Below, piece by piece: positions 25,980-35,351 of a stretch of DNA of 64,000 nucleotides. The DNA is from Aeromonas dhakensis (GTDB lineage Bacteria; Pseudomonadota; Gammaproteobacteria; Enterobacterales; Aeromonadaceae), in contig NZ_CDBH01000044.1 of the NCBI RefSeq assembly GCF_000820305.1, positions 167,668 through 231,667 of the forward strand, in the 5' to 3' direction. The notes under the pieces were generated by a model. It did no database searches. It worked only from the letters and a program-made list of their open reading frames with translations, and was not told where the DNA came from. Position 1 is the first letter of the stretch, and every line of letters starts with the position of its first letter. The position numbers were made by a program, and so were the translations under genes.

Positions 25980-27206
25980 ATGCACAAGAAGACACTGCTG
26001 GCCACCCTGATCCTGGGCCTGCTGGCCGGTCAGGCCGTCGCAGCCCCCTATCTGCCGCTCGCCAGCGATCATCGCAACGGCGAAGTGCAGACCGCCAGCA
26101 ATGCCTGGCTGGAGGTTGATCTCGGCGCCTTCGAGCACAACATCCAGACCCTCAAGGATCGCCTCGGCGACAAGGGACCCAAGATCTGCGCCATCATGAA
26201 GGCGGACGCCTACGGCCACGGCATCGACCTGCTGGTCCCTTCGGTGGTCAAGGCGGGCATTCCCTGCATCGGTATCGCCAGCAATGAAGAGGCCCGCGTG
26301 GCCCGCGAGAAGGGCTTCACCGGCCGCCTGATGCGGGTGCGTGCCGCTACCCCGGCCGAAGTGGAACAGGCCCTGCCCTACAAGATGGAAGAGCTCATCG
26401 GCAGCCTGGTGAGTGCCCAGAGCATCGCCGACATCGCCCAGCGCCACCACACCAATATCCCGGTGCATATCGCGCTGAACTCCGCCGGCATGAGCCGCAA
26501 CGGCATCGATCTGCGTCTGGCTGACGCCAAGGAAGACGCGCTGGCCATGCTCAAGCTCAAGGGGATCACCCCGGTCGGCATCATGACCCACTTCCCGGTG
26601 GAGGAGAAAGAGGACGTCAAGATGGGTCTGGCCCAGTTCAAGCTGGACTCCCAGTGGCTGCTGGAGGCGGGCAAGCTGGATCGCAGCAAGATCACCATCC
26701 ACGCCGCCAACTCCTTCGCCACCCTGGAAGTGCCGGACGCCTACTTCGACATGGTGCGCCCGGGCGGCCTGCTGTACGGTGACTCCATCCCCTCCTACAC
26801 CGAGTACAAGCGGGTGATGGCCTTCAAGACCCAGGTCGCCTCCGTCAACCACTACCCGGCCGGCAACACCGTCGGTTATGACCGCACCTTCACCCTCAAG
26901 CGCGACTCCTGGCTCGCCAACCTGCCGCTGGGCTACTCCGACGGCTATCGCCGGGCGCTGAGCAACAAGGCCTATGTGCTGATCCAGGGTCAGAAGGTGC
27001 CGGTGGTGGGCAAGACCTCCATGAACACCATCATGGTGGACGTGACTGACCTCAAGGGGGTCAAACCCGGTGACGAGGTGGTGTTGTTTGGCCGCCAGGG
27101 TGACGCCGAGGTGAAACAGGCCGATCTCGAGGAGTACAACGGCGCCCTCTTGGCGGACATGTACACCATCTGGGGTTACACCAACCCCAAGAAGATCAAG
27201 CGCTAA
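25980..27206 (+). CDS. bsr: Periplasmic broad-specificity amino acid racemase Bsr
   Basis: A 408-residue PLP-dependent racemase exported to the periplasm (signal MHKKTLLATLILGLLAGQAVA). It makes non-canonical D-amino acids that remodel peptidoglycan and signal stationary phase. PLP lysine is K74 in AIMKADAYGHG. C70 and C96 match the cysteine pair that forms a disulfide in Vibrio BsrV and that cytoplasmic alanine racemases lack (recalled). ALNSAGMSRNGID, RPGGLLYGD and PLGYSDGYRR are alanine-racemase-fold motifs. ATG at 25980 follows AAGGAA. Monocistronic with its own terminator. Confidence 0.93.
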   Translation: MHKKTLLATLILGLLAGQAVAAPYLPLASDHRNGEVQTASNAWLEVDLGAFEHNIQTLKDRLGDKGPKICAIMKADAYGHGIDLLVPSVVKAGIPCIGIASNEEARVAREKGFTGRLMRVRAATPAEVEQALPYKMEELIGSLVSAQSIADIAQRHHTNIPVHIALNSAGMSRNGIDLRLADAKEDALAMLKLKGITPVGIMTHFPVEEKEDVKMGLAQFKLDSQWLLEAGKLDRSKITIHAANSFATLEVPDAYFDMVRPGGLLYGDSIPSYTEYKRVMAFKTQVASVNHYPAGNTVGYDRTFTLKRDSWLANLPLGYSDGYRRALSNKAYVLIQGQKVPVVGKTSMNTIMVDVTDLKGVKPGDEVVLFGRQGDAEVKQADLEEYNGALLADMYTIWGYTNPKKIKR

Positions 27207-27221
27207 GCCACTCTTTGCCAT

Positions 27222-27250
27222 AAAAAAGGGCTCCCGCGGGAGCCCTTTTG
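27222..27250. terminator. Bidirectional terminator between bsr and the TerC/Alx gene
   Basis: Twelve-bp repeat AAAAGGGCTCCC (27224-27235) / GGGAGCCCTTTT (27238-27249), with T or A runs on both sides. Confidence 0.88.
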
Positions 27251-27262
27251 CTTGTTTACCAA

Positions 27263-28207
27263 TTATGCCGTTTTCTTGCGGGTCACCCAGAGGCTCAGCC
27301 CCATGGAGGCCAGCAGGATCAATGCTACAACCCCGAGCGCGATGCCGGTGGGGATCTTGAACACATCCAGCAGCAGCATCTTGATCCCGATAAACATCAG
27401 GATCAGTGCCAGACCGTATTTCAGCAGGGCGAAGCGCTCGGCCACGCCAGCCAGCAGGAAGTACATGGCACGCAGACCCATGATGGCGAAGATGTTGGAG
27501 GTCAGCACGATGAAGGGATCCGTGGTCACCGCGAAGATGGCCGGGATGCTGTCCACCGCGAAGATGAGATCGCTCACCTCCACCAGCACCAGAATGAGCA
27601 GCAGCGGCGTGGCGTAACGTACCCCATCGCGCCAGACGAAAAAATTCTCCCCCTCCAGGGTCTCCGTCACCTTGAAGCGACGCCGCATCCAGCCCAGCAG
27701 CGGGTTGTTGGCCAGATCAGGCTCCTTGTCGGCCGCCCACAGCATCTTGATCCCGGTCAGCAGCAGGAAGGCGCCGAACAGATAGAGGATCCAGTGGAAC
27801 TGCTCGATGAGCCAGCTGCCGGCGAACACCATGCCGGCCCGCATCACGATGGCCCCCAGTACCCCGTACAGCAGCACCCGGCGCTGCAGCTCGGCCGGAA
27901 TGGCAAAGTAGCCGAACAGCATCAACCAGACGAAGACGTTGTCCACCGCCAGCGCCTTCTCGATGAGGTAGCCGGTGAGGAACTCCAGCCCCTTCTGGTT
28001 GGCAATTTCACGGCCTGCGCTGTGATCCAGCCAGAGCCAGATGGCCAGGTTGAAGAGGAGCGCCACGCTGATCCAGATGAGGGACCAGATGCCTGCCTCT
28101 TTGAGGGACACCTTGTGTGCCTTGCCGCCACCGACAAAGCGGATATCAATCCATAACAGGACCAGCACTATGCTGAAGAAACCGGTCCACATCCACCATT
28201 CACCCAT
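27263..28207 (-). CDS. alx: TerC/Alx family manganese exporter
   Basis: A 314-residue membrane protein of the TerC family with about eight helices. The two acidic motifs are YLIEKALAVDNVFVWLMLF and EVSDLIFAVDSIPAIFAVTT, which form the metal path. A yybP-ykoY riboswitch lies in its leader (28270-28400), as for E. coli alx and mntP, so Mn2+ export is the best assignment. ATG at 28207 has GGGAGAAG six bases upstream. Length equals E. coli Alx (about 320). Confidence 0.92.
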   Translation of the reverse strand: MGEWWMWTGFFSIVLVLLWIDIRFVGGGKAHKVSLKEAGIWSLIWISVALLFNLAIWLWLDHSAGREIANQKGLEFLTGYLIEKALAVDNVFVWLMLFGYFAIPAELQRRVLLYGVLGAIVMRAGMVFAGSWLIEQFHWILYLFGAFLLLTGIKMLWAADKEPDLANNPLLGWMRRRFKVTETLEGENFFVWRDGVRYATPLLLILVLVEVSDLIFAVDSIPAIFAVTTDPFIVLTSNIFAIMGLRAMYFLLAGVAERFALLKYGLALILMFIGIKMLLLDVFKIPTGIALGVVALILLASMGLSLWVTRKKTA

Positions 28208-28221
28208 TTTTCACTTCTCCC

Positions 28222-28257
28222 AAAAACGACAAACCCACGGCCGGGAGGCAGTGGGTT
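28222..28257 (-). terminator. Hairpin between riboswitch and alx start
   Basis: Stem AACCCAC/GTGGGTT (plus-strand arms 28232-28238 and 28251-28257), followed on the minus strand by TGTCG and five T. It may be the terminator of the riboswitch expression platform, though E. coli alx is controlled mainly at translation. Confidence 0.45.
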
Positions 28258-28269
28258 CGCGTCTGGAGC

Positions 28270-28400
28270 AGATACACCTTGCCTCTCGGCAAGGTCTCAC
28301 TTACAGCCGATTTTCATCGACTGCCCGGCTGCCGGGTGCACTGCAGGATATGGGTGCACCGTAATGACGACAAACCGGCGAGAAGTTACTCCCCTTGTGC
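28270..28400 (-). ncRNA. yybP-ykoY manganese riboswitch
   Basis: On the alx-sense strand the leader contains, in order, AAGGGGAGTA (28396-28387), GTCGTCATTACGG (28371-28359), CGGCTGTAAGTGAGACC (about 28309-28293) and the hairpin ACCTTGCC/GGCAAGGT (28295-28276). These are the conserved elements of the yybP-ykoY class, which binds Mn2+ and, in E. coli alx, also responds to alkaline pH. Boundaries are approximate. Confidence 0.9.
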
Positions 28401-28457
28401 GGCGGATAGTAACAGCGGCAAAAGCGAACGCCAAGGGGCATCTTCATCTCCCTCGCA

Positions 28458-28492
28458 AAAAAATGGGGCGCCACCTGGGCGCCCCGTTTTTT
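28458..28492. terminator. Terminator of the opp operon
   Basis: Eight-bp perfect stem GGGGCGCC (28465-28472) / GGCGCCCC (28478-28485) flanked by an A-run before and a T-run after. It lies 17 bases past the oppF stop; the A-run is the U-tract on the minus strand. Confidence 0.88.
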
Positions 28493-28508
28493 CGTCGCGA
28501 CTCATCCA

Positions 28509-29504
28509 TCAGAGCGGGTCGGCCTTGAGGCAGGAGACCGCATGGTCAAAGTTGCCCTCAAGCTGGGGCCGGGTCTTGGCGCACTCCGGACCGGCCACCG
28601 GGCAGCGGGTACGAAACACGCAGCCTGAGGGAGGATTCATCGGCGATGGCAGCTCCCCTTCCAGGATCTGGATGGTCTTGCTGCGCTCCAGATCCGGATC
28701 CGGAATGGGCACCGCCGACATCAGCGCCTTGGTATAGGGGTGCAAGGGGTTGGCGAAGATCTCCTTGCCGGTCCCCAGCTCCACCGCATTGCCCAGATAC
28801 ATCACCAGCACCCGATCCGAGATGTGCTTGACCACCGACAGGTCGTGGGCGATGAAGATGAGCGACAGCCCCATCTCCTTCTGAATGGACTTGAGCAGGT
28901 TCACCACCTGGGCCTGGATCGACACATCCAGCGCCGACACCGGCTCGTCACAGATGATCATCTTGGGCTCCAGGATCAGCGCCCGGGCGATGCCGATGCG
29001 CTGGCACTGACCGCCGGAGAACTCGTGGGGGTAGCGGTTGACCAGGTTGGGCAACAGCCCCACCTTGCTCATCATGGCGCGCACCTTCTCCTTCACCTCC
29101 TCCTTCGGCAGGGCCGGGTAGAAGGTGATGAGGGGCTCGGCGATGATGTCACCTATGGTCATGCGCGGGTTGAGGGAGGCCAGCGGATCCTGGAAGATCA
29201 TCTGGATCTCCTTGCGCTTCTCGCGCAGCGCCTTCTGGTCAAGCTTGGTCAGATCGTTGCCAAGCCACACCACCTTGCCGTCGGTAGCCGGCACCAGGCC
29301 GATCAGCGCCCGGGCAAAGGTGGATTTGCCGCAACCCGACTCCCCCACCACGCCCAGGGTCTCCCCTTCGTAAAGGCGCAGAGTCACCCCGTCCACCGCC
29401 TTCAGGGCGGAGGGTTTGGCCCAGGGCCAGGCTTTGTCACTCTTGATGCTGAAGTGGACCTTGAGGTCAGACACTTCCAGCAGCAGTTTCTTGTCAGTCC
29501 CCAT
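28509..29504 (-). CDS. oppF: Oligopeptide ABC transporter ATP-binding protein OppF
   Basis: A 331-residue ABC ATPase. Walker A GESGCGKST, Q-loop FQDPLASLNPR, signature FSGGQCQRIGIARAL, Walker B MIICDEPVSALD and H-loop FIAHDLS. The C-terminal oligopeptide-transporter domain has RTRCP and a cysteine-containing tail (ECAKTRP, VSCLKAD) that in related proteins binds an Fe-S cluster. Its start codon abuts the oppD stop, so it is coupled to oppD. Last gene of oppABCDF. Confidence 0.96.
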   Translation of the reverse strand: MGTDKKLLLEVSDLKVHFSIKSDKAWPWAKPSALKAVDGVTLRLYEGETLGVVGESGCGKSTFARALIGLVPATDGKVVWLGNDLTKLDQKALREKRKEIQMIFQDPLASLNPRMTIGDIIAEPLITFYPALPKEEVKEKVRAMMSKVGLLPNLVNRYPHEFSGGQCQRIGIARALILEPKMIICDEPVSALDVSIQAQVVNLLKSIQKEMGLSLIFIAHDLSVVKHISDRVLVMYLGNAVELGTGKEIFANPLHPYTKALMSAVPIPDPDLERSKTIQILEGELPSPMNPPSGCVFRTRCPVAGPECAKTRPQLEGNFDHAVSCLKADPL

Positions 29505-30485
29505 TTAGTTCACTCCCTTGATGATGGCATCCGATACCCAGTGGCAGGCCCGCTCCCGGCCGTCGTTGAACGGCGTCAGAACTGGGGATTGCCGGCCGCA
29601 AATCTCGCTCACCCGGTGGCAGCGCTCCTGGAAGGGGCAGCCGGTGGGCAGACGCAGCAGGTTGGGCGGATTGCCCGGGATGGTGGGCAGCACTTCCCCT
29701 TCGGTATCGAGGCGGGGAATGGCGCGCAGCAAGCCTTCGGTATAGGGGTGGCTCGGGCGATAGAAGATGTCGTTGACCCGGCCGTACTCCATGGTACGGC
29801 CGGCGTACATCACCAGCACCTTGTCGCAAATGCCGGCCACCACGCCCAGGTCATGGGTGATCATTATGATAGCAGTGTTGAACTCGCGCTTGAGCTCGTT
29901 CATCAGGGTCATGATCTGGGCCTGTACCGTCACGTCCAGCGCCGTGGTCGGCTCGTCGGCGATGAGCAGTTGCGGCCGGCACAACAGCGCCATGGCGATC
30001 ATCACCCGCTGGCGCATGCCGCCGGAGAACTCGTGCGGATACATCCCCATCCGCTTGCGCGCCTCGGGGATCTTCACCGCATCCAGCATGCGCACCGACT
30101 CCTCGAACGCCTCGGCCTTGCTGACCCCCTTGTGCAGCATCAGCACTTCCATCAGCTGATCCTTCACCTTCATGTAGGGGTTGAGCGAGGTCATGGGGTC
30201 CTGGAAGATCATGGCGATCTTCTCGGAGCGGATCTTGTTGAGCTTGTGCTCCGGCAGGTTGAGGATCTCGTCGCCCTGAAACTTGGCTGACCCTGTGATG
30301 ATGCCGTTCTTGGCCAGCAGCCCCATGATGGCGAACGCGGTCTGGGACTTGCCCGAACCGGATTCCCCGACGATACCCAGGGTCTCGCCGGCAGAGAGAG
30401 AGAAGTTGAGGTCGTTGACCGCCACCACATTGCCGTCCGGGGTCTTGAACTCGACCCGCAGATCTTTTACATCCAGTAACTTCAT
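29505..30485 (-). CDS. oppD: Oligopeptide ABC transporter ATP-binding protein OppD
   Basis: A 326-residue ABC ATPase partner of OppF. Walker [24 protein letters not shown], signature [15 protein letters not shown], Walker [14 protein letters not shown]-loop ITHDLGVV. The C-terminal domain has [16 protein letters not shown], with cysteines for a probable Fe-S cluster. ATG at 30485 has AAGGAG seven bases upstream. Separated from oppC by 118 bases. Confidence 0.96.
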   Translation of the reverse strand: MKLLDVKDLRVEFKTPDGNVVAVNDLNFSLSAGETLGIVGESGSGKSQTAFAIMGLLAKNGIITGSAKFQGDEILNLPEHKLNKIRSEKIAMIFQDPMTSLNPYMKVKDQLMEVLMLHKGVSKAEAFEESVRMLDAVKIPEARKRMGMYPHEFSGGMRQRVMIAMALLCRPQLLIADEPTTALDVTVQAQIMTLMNELKREFNTAIIMITHDLGVVAGICDKVLVMYAGRTMEYGRVNDIFYRPSHPYTEGLLRAIPRLDTEGEVLPTIPGNPPNLLRLPTGCPFQERCHRVSEICGRQSPVLTPFNDGRERACHWVSDAIIKGVN

Positions 30486-30603
30486 AAAAACTCCTTATCG
30501 ATCTTTCGTGACGTTTTCCTGTCGATCCGATGCGCTGTCCGCCCGATTGAGCCGCACTGTGCGGCCCTTCGGCGCGTTGTTCCAACGCTCTTTCGCCGCT
30601 TTC

Positions 30604-31515
30604 TCAGCGATCCTTCGGATCGAGGGCGTCACGCAGACCATCCCCGAGGAAGTTGAAGCAAAACAGGGTCACCACCATGAAACCGGCGGGGAACAGGAGT
30701 TGCCAGATGGCCACTTCCATCGACTTGGAGCCTTCATCCAGCAGGGCACCCCAGCTGGTCATGGGCTCTTGTACGCCCAGCCCCAGGAAGCTCAGGAAGG
30801 ATTCGAACATGATCATGCCTGGCACCAGCAGGGTGGCGTAGACCGCCACTATCCCCAGCACGTTCGGCACGATATGGCGGGTGATGATCTTCCACTTGGA
30901 GACGCCGCAGACATGGGCCGCCTCGATGAACTCCTTGCTCTTGAGACTCAGGGTCTGGCCGCGGACGATCCGCGCCATGTCGAGCCAGCTCACCGCACCA
31001 ATGGCGATGAAGATGAGCGCCAGGTTGCGGCCGAAGAAGGTCACCAGCATGATCACGAAGAACATGAAGGGGAAGGCGTTGAGGATCTCAAGGACCCGCA
31101 TCATCAGGCTGTCGACCCGACCGCCGATGAAACCGGATGCCGCGCCATACAGGGTGCCGATGATGACGGCCACCATGGCCCCCATGATGCCGACCATCAG
31201 CGAGATGCGCCCGCCAAGCAGGGTGCGCACGAACAGATCGCGCCCCAGGCTGTCGGTGCCGAACCAGTGGCCGGTCTCCATGTCAGGGCCGGTCTGCATG
31301 GCGCCCCAGTCAGGATCGTCAAAGGTGTACTGGGACAGATGGGGCCCCACTATTACCGCCAAGCCGATGATGGAGAGAATGATAAGGCTGGTGAGGGCCG
31401 CCTTGTTGCGCAGGAAACGGCGACGGGCATCCTTCCACAGGGAGCGTCCTTCCACCACTTCCACTTTCTGGGCGAACGCCTCGATGGCTTCGCGTTTTTC
31501 AGTTGTGACAACCAT
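30604..31515 (-). CDS. oppC: Oligopeptide ABC transporter permease OppC
   Basis: A 303-residue inner-membrane permease with six predicted helices. FGTDSLGRDLFVRTLLGGRI is the OppC signature after TM1; the EAA loop that contacts the ATPases is EAAHVCGVSKWKIITRHIVP. The C-terminus is CFNFLGDGLRDALDPKDR, typical for the family. ATG at 31515 follows GGGAG. Spaced 14 bases from oppB. Confidence 0.96.
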   Translation of the reverse strand: MVVTTEKREAIEAFAQKVEVVEGRSLWKDARRRFLRNKAALTSLIILSIIGLAVIVGPHLSQYTFDDPDWGAMQTGPDMETGHWFGTDSLGRDLFVRTLLGGRISLMVGIMGAMVAVIIGTLYGAASGFIGGRVDSLMMRVLEILNAFPFMFFVIMLVTFFGRNLALIFIAIGAVSWLDMARIVRGQTLSLKSKEFIEAAHVCGVSKWKIITRHIVPNVLGIVAVYATLLVPGMIMFESFLSFLGLGVQEPMTSWGALLDEGSKSMEVAIWQLLFPAGFMVVTLFCFNFLGDGLRDALDPKDR

Positions 31516-31529
31516 GATGTACTCCCGGC

Positions 31530-32450
31530 TTAGTAACGGATCTTGGGATCGATAAAGGCATAGAGAATATCGACCACGGCGTTAAAGGTGATGGTGAGGG
31601 CACCGACCAGAATGGTCAGACCGAGCACCATGGAGTAATCACGGTTGAGGGCACCGTTGACGAACAGCTGGCCAATCCCCGGCAGGCCGAAGATGGTCTC
31701 GATCACCACGGAGCCGGTGATGATGCCGACGAAGGCCGGGCCCAGGTAGGAGACCACCGGCAGCATGGCCGGACGCAGCGCGTGTTTCAGGATGATGTGG
31801 CGCAGCGGCAGTCCCTTGGCGCGGGCGGTACGGATGAAGTTGGAGTTCATGGTCTCGATCATGCTGCCCCGCATGATCCGCGAGATGGCGGAGATGTAAT
31901 ACATCATCATGCCGAACACCGGCAGCACCATGAACTGCACGCCCCCCCCCTGCCAGCCACCGGCCGGGAACCAGCCCAGATGGATACTAAAGAACAGCAC
32001 CAGCAGAGGCGCCAGCACAAAGCCCGGGATCACCACCCCGGCCATGGCCGACGACATCAACAGGTAGTCGATGACAGTATTCTGTTTGAGGGCGGCAATG
32101 GTGCCGAAGGTGACCCCCAGCGTCACCGCAAACAGAAAGGCGAAGGAGCCTATCTTGGCGGAAACCGGCAGTGCCTGGCTCACCAGATCATTGACGGTGA
32201 AGTCCTTGTACTTGAAGGAAGGACCGAGATCCCCCTGCACCAGGTTGCCCAGATAGGTGAGATATTGCACCCCGATCGGCTTGTCGAGGCCATATTTGGC
32301 TTCGATGTTAGCCATCACTTCGGGTGGCAGGGTGCGTTCGCTGCTGAAGGGGTTACCCGGCGCGAAACGCATCATGAAGAAGGAGACGGTGATCAAGACC
32401 AGCAGAGTCGGGATCGCTTCCAGTAGACGTTTAAAAATGAATTTCAACAT
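31530..32450 (-). CDS. oppB: Oligopeptide ABC transporter permease OppB
   Basis: A 306-residue permease, same length as E. coli OppB. N-terminus MLKFIFKRLLEAIPTLLVLI, then FAPGNPF, and the EAA loop RTARAKGLPLRHIILKHALR. ATG at 32450 is preceded by AGGA at a suitable distance; a TTG two codons upstream is less likely. First of the four genes after the internal hairpin that separates oppA from oppBCDF. Confidence 0.95.
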   Translation of the reverse strand: MLKFIFKRLLEAIPTLLVLITVSFFMMRFAPGNPFSSERTLPPEVMANIEAKYGLDKPIGVQYLTYLGNLVQGDLGPSFKYKDFTVNDLVSQALPVSAKIGSFAFLFAVTLGVTFGTIAALKQNTVIDYLLMSSAMAGVVIPGFVLAPLLVLFFSIHLGWFPAGGWQGGGVQFMVLPVFGMMMYYISAISRIMRGSMIETMNSNFIRTARAKGLPLRHIILKHALRPAMLPVVSYLGPAFVGIITGSVVIETIFGLPGIGQLFVNGALNRDYSMVLGLTILVGALTITFNAVVDILYAFIDPKIRY

Positions 32451-32493
32451 AGACAATTCCTGTCCTGTACTGCTTCCAAAGGGTCGCGGTTGT

Positions 32494-32519
32494 AATAAAG
32501 GCCCGCCGTCTGGCGGGCC
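32494..32519 (-). terminator. Attenuating hairpin between oppA and oppB
   Basis: Stem GGCCCGCC (32500-32507) / GGCGGGCC (32512-32519), followed on the minus strand by TTTATT. Probably partial termination that raises oppA expression over the membrane subunits. Confidence 0.75.
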
Positions 32520-32547
32520 CTGCTTGTTATGCGACTTGTAACGAAAA

Positions 32548-34167
32548 TCAGTGGGCGATGATGTACATGTCTTTGCTGTACAGGTTGTCCAGCGGGTTGG
32601 CCGGATAGCCGCCCACGTAGGGCTTGACCATACGGGAAGTCACGTACTGATAGATGGGGGCGATCGGCATGTCCTTGGCCAGGATCTCTTCAGCCTGGAC
32701 GTAGAGCTTGTTGCGCGCCTCGGCATCCACCTGGTTGCGCGACTCGTTCATCAACTTGTCGAACGCCAGGTTGGAGTATTTGCCGTCGTTGTTGCCGTGG
32801 GTGGTCTGCATCAGATCCAGCATGGAGGAGGCTTCGTTGTAGTCGGCGATCCAGCCGGCACGGCCCACGTCAAACTGACCCTGTTTCTTGGTCTCCAGAT
32901 AGGTTTTCCACTCCTGGTTGACCAGGCTTACCTGCACGCCCAGCTTCTTCCACATGGAGGCCACGGCAACCGCCACCTTCTTGTGGTTGTCGTCGGTGTT
33001 GTAGAGCAGCTCGAACTTGAGCGGCTTGCCCGGGCCGAAACCGGCTTCGGTCAGCAGCTCTTTCGCCTTGGCATCGCGCTCTGCCTGGGTCAGCTTGGAC
33101 CAGGCCGGCGCCACCGGCTTGAAGCCATCCACGAAATCAGGGACCAGGGTGTAGCCCGGAGTTTCCCCCTTGCCCATCACCTTGTCGGCGATCACGTTGC
33201 GGTCGATGGCATAGGAGAGCGCGGTACGCACCCGCACGTCATCAAACGGCTTCTTCTTGAAGTTGTACTGGTAGTAGTAGGTACCAACGTAGCCGCTCAC
33301 CTTCACCTCGTTCGGCAGATCCTTCTTCATCTGCTTGAAACGCTCGATGGGCATGTTGTAGGTGAGATCCACTTCGCCAGCCAGGTAACGGTTCAGCTCG
33401 GCGTTGGTGGACTGGATCGGCAGATAGGTCACCTTGTTGATGACGGTCTTGGCGTCGTTCCAGTAGTTTTTGTTGCGCTCGACGTCGACGCGCTCGTTGA
33501 CCACCCAATCCTTCAGCACATAGGCGCCGTTGGATACCATGTTGCCGGGCTGGGTCCACTTGTCACCGAACTTCTCGATCACCTTCTTCGGCACCGGGTA
33601 GGTGGTGGTATGGGAGAGCATGCTGACAAAGTAAGGCACCGCCTTCTCCAGCTGCACCTCGAAGGTGTAGTCGTCCACCGCCTTCACGCCCAGCGTATCT
33701 GACGGCTTTTTGCCAGCAATGATGTCGGAGGCGTTGACGATGGTCGGGATCTCCAGATACCAGGAGTAGGGAGAGGCGGTTTTCGGATCGACGGCCCGTT
33801 TGAAGGCATATTCGAAGTCGTGGGCAGTGACCGGATCCCCGTTGGACCACTTGGCGTTTTTACGCAGGTGGAAGACGAAGTGTTTGTTGTCCTTGGTTTC
33901 CCAGGACTCGGCCATGGCGGGGAGCACTTCACCCTTGGGGCCGGAGGAGACGAGACCTTCGAACAGGTCACGCAGAATATTGGATTCAACCGTTCCTTCG
34001 GTTTTATGCGGGTCGAGAGTTGCGGGCTCGGAGCCGTTGCCTTTCACCAGCTGCTGAACCTCAGCCAGCTTGGTACCTGCGGGCACATCGGCGGCTTGTG
34101 CCGCGTTGACACCGCCAAACAGAGCTGCCACCAATAGGGTATTAATCATTGTTTTTTTATGAGTCAT
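32548..34167 (-). CDS. oppA: Periplasmic oligopeptide-binding protein OppA
   Basis: A 539-residue solute-binding protein (family 5). The signal peptide MTHKKTMINTLLVAALFGGVNAAQA is cleaved before ADVP. It contains GSEPATLDPHKTEGTVESN, the family signature, and FGPGKPLKFELLYNTDDNHK. ATG at 34167 has GTGGAG upstream; an upstream in-frame start would only lengthen the signal. First gene of oppABCDF. A 280-base leader holds an 8-bp inverted repeat (34292-34314). Confidence 0.96.
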   Translation of the reverse strand: MTHKKTMINTLLVAALFGGVNAAQAADVPAGTKLAEVQQLVKGNGSEPATLDPHKTEGTVESNILRDLFEGLVSSGPKGEVLPAMAESWETKDNKHFVFHLRKNAKWSNGDPVTAHDFEYAFKRAVDPKTASPYSWYLEIPTIVNASDIIAGKKPSDTLGVKAVDDYTFEVQLEKAVPYFVSMLSHTTTYPVPKKVIEKFGDKWTQPGNMVSNGAYVLKDWVVNERVDVERNKNYWNDAKTVINKVTYLPIQSTNAELNRYLAGEVDLTYNMPIERFKQMKKDLPNEVKVSGYVGTYYYQYNFKKKPFDDVRVRTALSYAIDRNVIADKVMGKGETPGYTLVPDFVDGFKPVAPAWSKLTQAERDAKAKELLTEAGFGPGKPLKFELLYNTDDNHKKVAVAVASMWKKLGVQVSLVNQEWKTYLETKKQGQFDVGRAGWIADYNEASSMLDLMQTTHGNNDGKYSNLAFDKLMNESRNQVDAEARNKLYVQAEEILAKDMPIAPIYQYVTSRMVKPYVGGYPANPLDNLYSKDMYIIAH

Positions 34168-34291
34168 TTCCATACTCCACAAGAACATTCCATGCATTTT
34201 TCCATCAACGAGATAAGTACCCCGCTGCCAGCATAATTCCCTGACATTTCTGATAATGCAATAGATATCGTCAGGCAGGACTGGACTTCAT

Positions 34292-34314
34292 GGTCAAAAA
34301 AGCAGCTTTTGACC
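34292..34314. repeat. Inverted repeat in oppA upstream region
   Basis: Perfect GGTCAAAA (34292-34299) / TTTTGACC (34307-34314), seven-base spacer, 125-147 bases before the oppA start. Could be an operator or an RNA hairpin in the leader. Confidence 0.5.
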
Positions 34315-34399
34315 AATTATTCAGAATTTAAATATCCCGTGATGGACGTTTTTTATACAAACCCGCTCGATTCTAGGAAATGACCAACAAAAAAGAAAC

Positions 34400-34427
34400 A
34401 ATAAAAAGCCGGTCACAAGGACCGGCT
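34400..34427 (-). terminator. Terminator of ychE
   Basis: Eight-bp stem AGCCGGTC (34407-34414) / GACCGGCT (34420-34427); on the minus strand it is followed by TTTTTATTG. It lies 20 bases past the ychE stop. Confidence 0.82.
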
Positions 34428-34446
34428 CCAACAAAACAGACCTGAA

Positions 34447-35091
34447 TCACATCAATCCGGGGAAGACCCCCTTGATCCCCGCCACCATGATCTCGATACC
34501 CAGCGACATCATGATGAGACCCATGATCCGGGTCACCACGTTGATGCCGGTGTTACCCATCACCTTGAACAGCAGGGGGGCGGCGCGGAATATCAGCCAG
34601 GAGCAGAAGGCAAACACCATCACCACCAGCGACATGCCCAGCATCTGGGACCAGGTGCTCTGGCTGGCGTATACGATGGAAGAGGAGATGGCACCGGGGC
34701 CCGCCATCAACGGCAGCGCCAGCGGCACCACAGCGACAGATTCCCGCGCGGCCAGTTCCCCTTTCTCCTGTTTGTTGTGCTTCACCTCCCCCAGCTTGCC
34801 CTGCAGCATGGACCAGGCGATCAGGGTGATGAGCGAGCCGCCGGCGATGCGAAAGGAGGCCAGCGAGATGCCGAACCCGTCCAGGATCAGTTGCCCCATG
34901 GACATGGAGACCAGCAGGATGATCATCACCGCAATGTTGGCGGTGGTGTTGGTCTTCATCCGCTCTTCCGGCGTCTGATGGCTGGTCAGGCTGACGAACA
35001 CCGGCAGCAAACCGAGCGGGTTGATGATCGCAAACAAACCGATGAAAAACTTCAGATATAAAGAGACGTCAATCGCTGCCATAGGCGCCAT
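34447..35091 (-). CDS. ychE: MarC/YchE family inner-membrane protein
   Basis: A 214-residue, six-helix MarC-family protein. YLKFFIGLFAIINPLGLLPV, GISLASFRIAGGSL, ESVAVVPLALPLMAGPGAIS and TRIMGLIMMSLGIEIMVAGI match E. coli YchE closely. Function unknown (not multidrug resistance, despite the name). Two starts are plausible: ATG at 35091, or ATG at 35082, which has GGATGG upstream. The order adhE-ychE-oppA is the same as in E. coli, with a dioxygenase gene inserted here. Confidence 0.92.
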   Translation of the reverse strand: MAPMAAIDVSLYLKFFIGLFAIINPLGLLPVFVSLTSHQTPEERMKTNTTANIAVMIILLVSMSMGQLILDGFGISLASFRIAGGSLITLIAWSMLQGKLGEVKHNKQEKGELAARESVAVVPLALPLMAGPGAISSSIVYASQSTWSQMLGMSLVVMVFAFCSWLIFRAAPLLFKVMGNTGINVVTRIMGLIMMSLGIEIMVAGIKGVFPGLM

Positions 35092-35351
35092 CCAGAAGTA
35101 GTACGAGGCCCTGTGGGCCACCCCGATAAACCGAGCGTAAATTTACATCATGCCCGAAACCTTCACCAATCAAATAATCTCACCCTTTCCGTGGCTTTTC
35201 AGTTAGTTCCTCTAATGCATCGACAAAATTCGACAGATTGAGTTGTTAATAAAGATTGTCGCGATTTAACACTCTGATAAAATCGCTTCGAGTTTTATCC
35301 GGCCATGGAGTTTGGCCGCAACATTTCATCTCAGCAAACAAGGATTTCGTG

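Noticed and set aside
25926..27221. 431-codon minus-strand ORF opposite bsr
   Set aside because: Antisense shadow; bsr has all catalytic motifs, signal peptide and Shine-Dalgarno.
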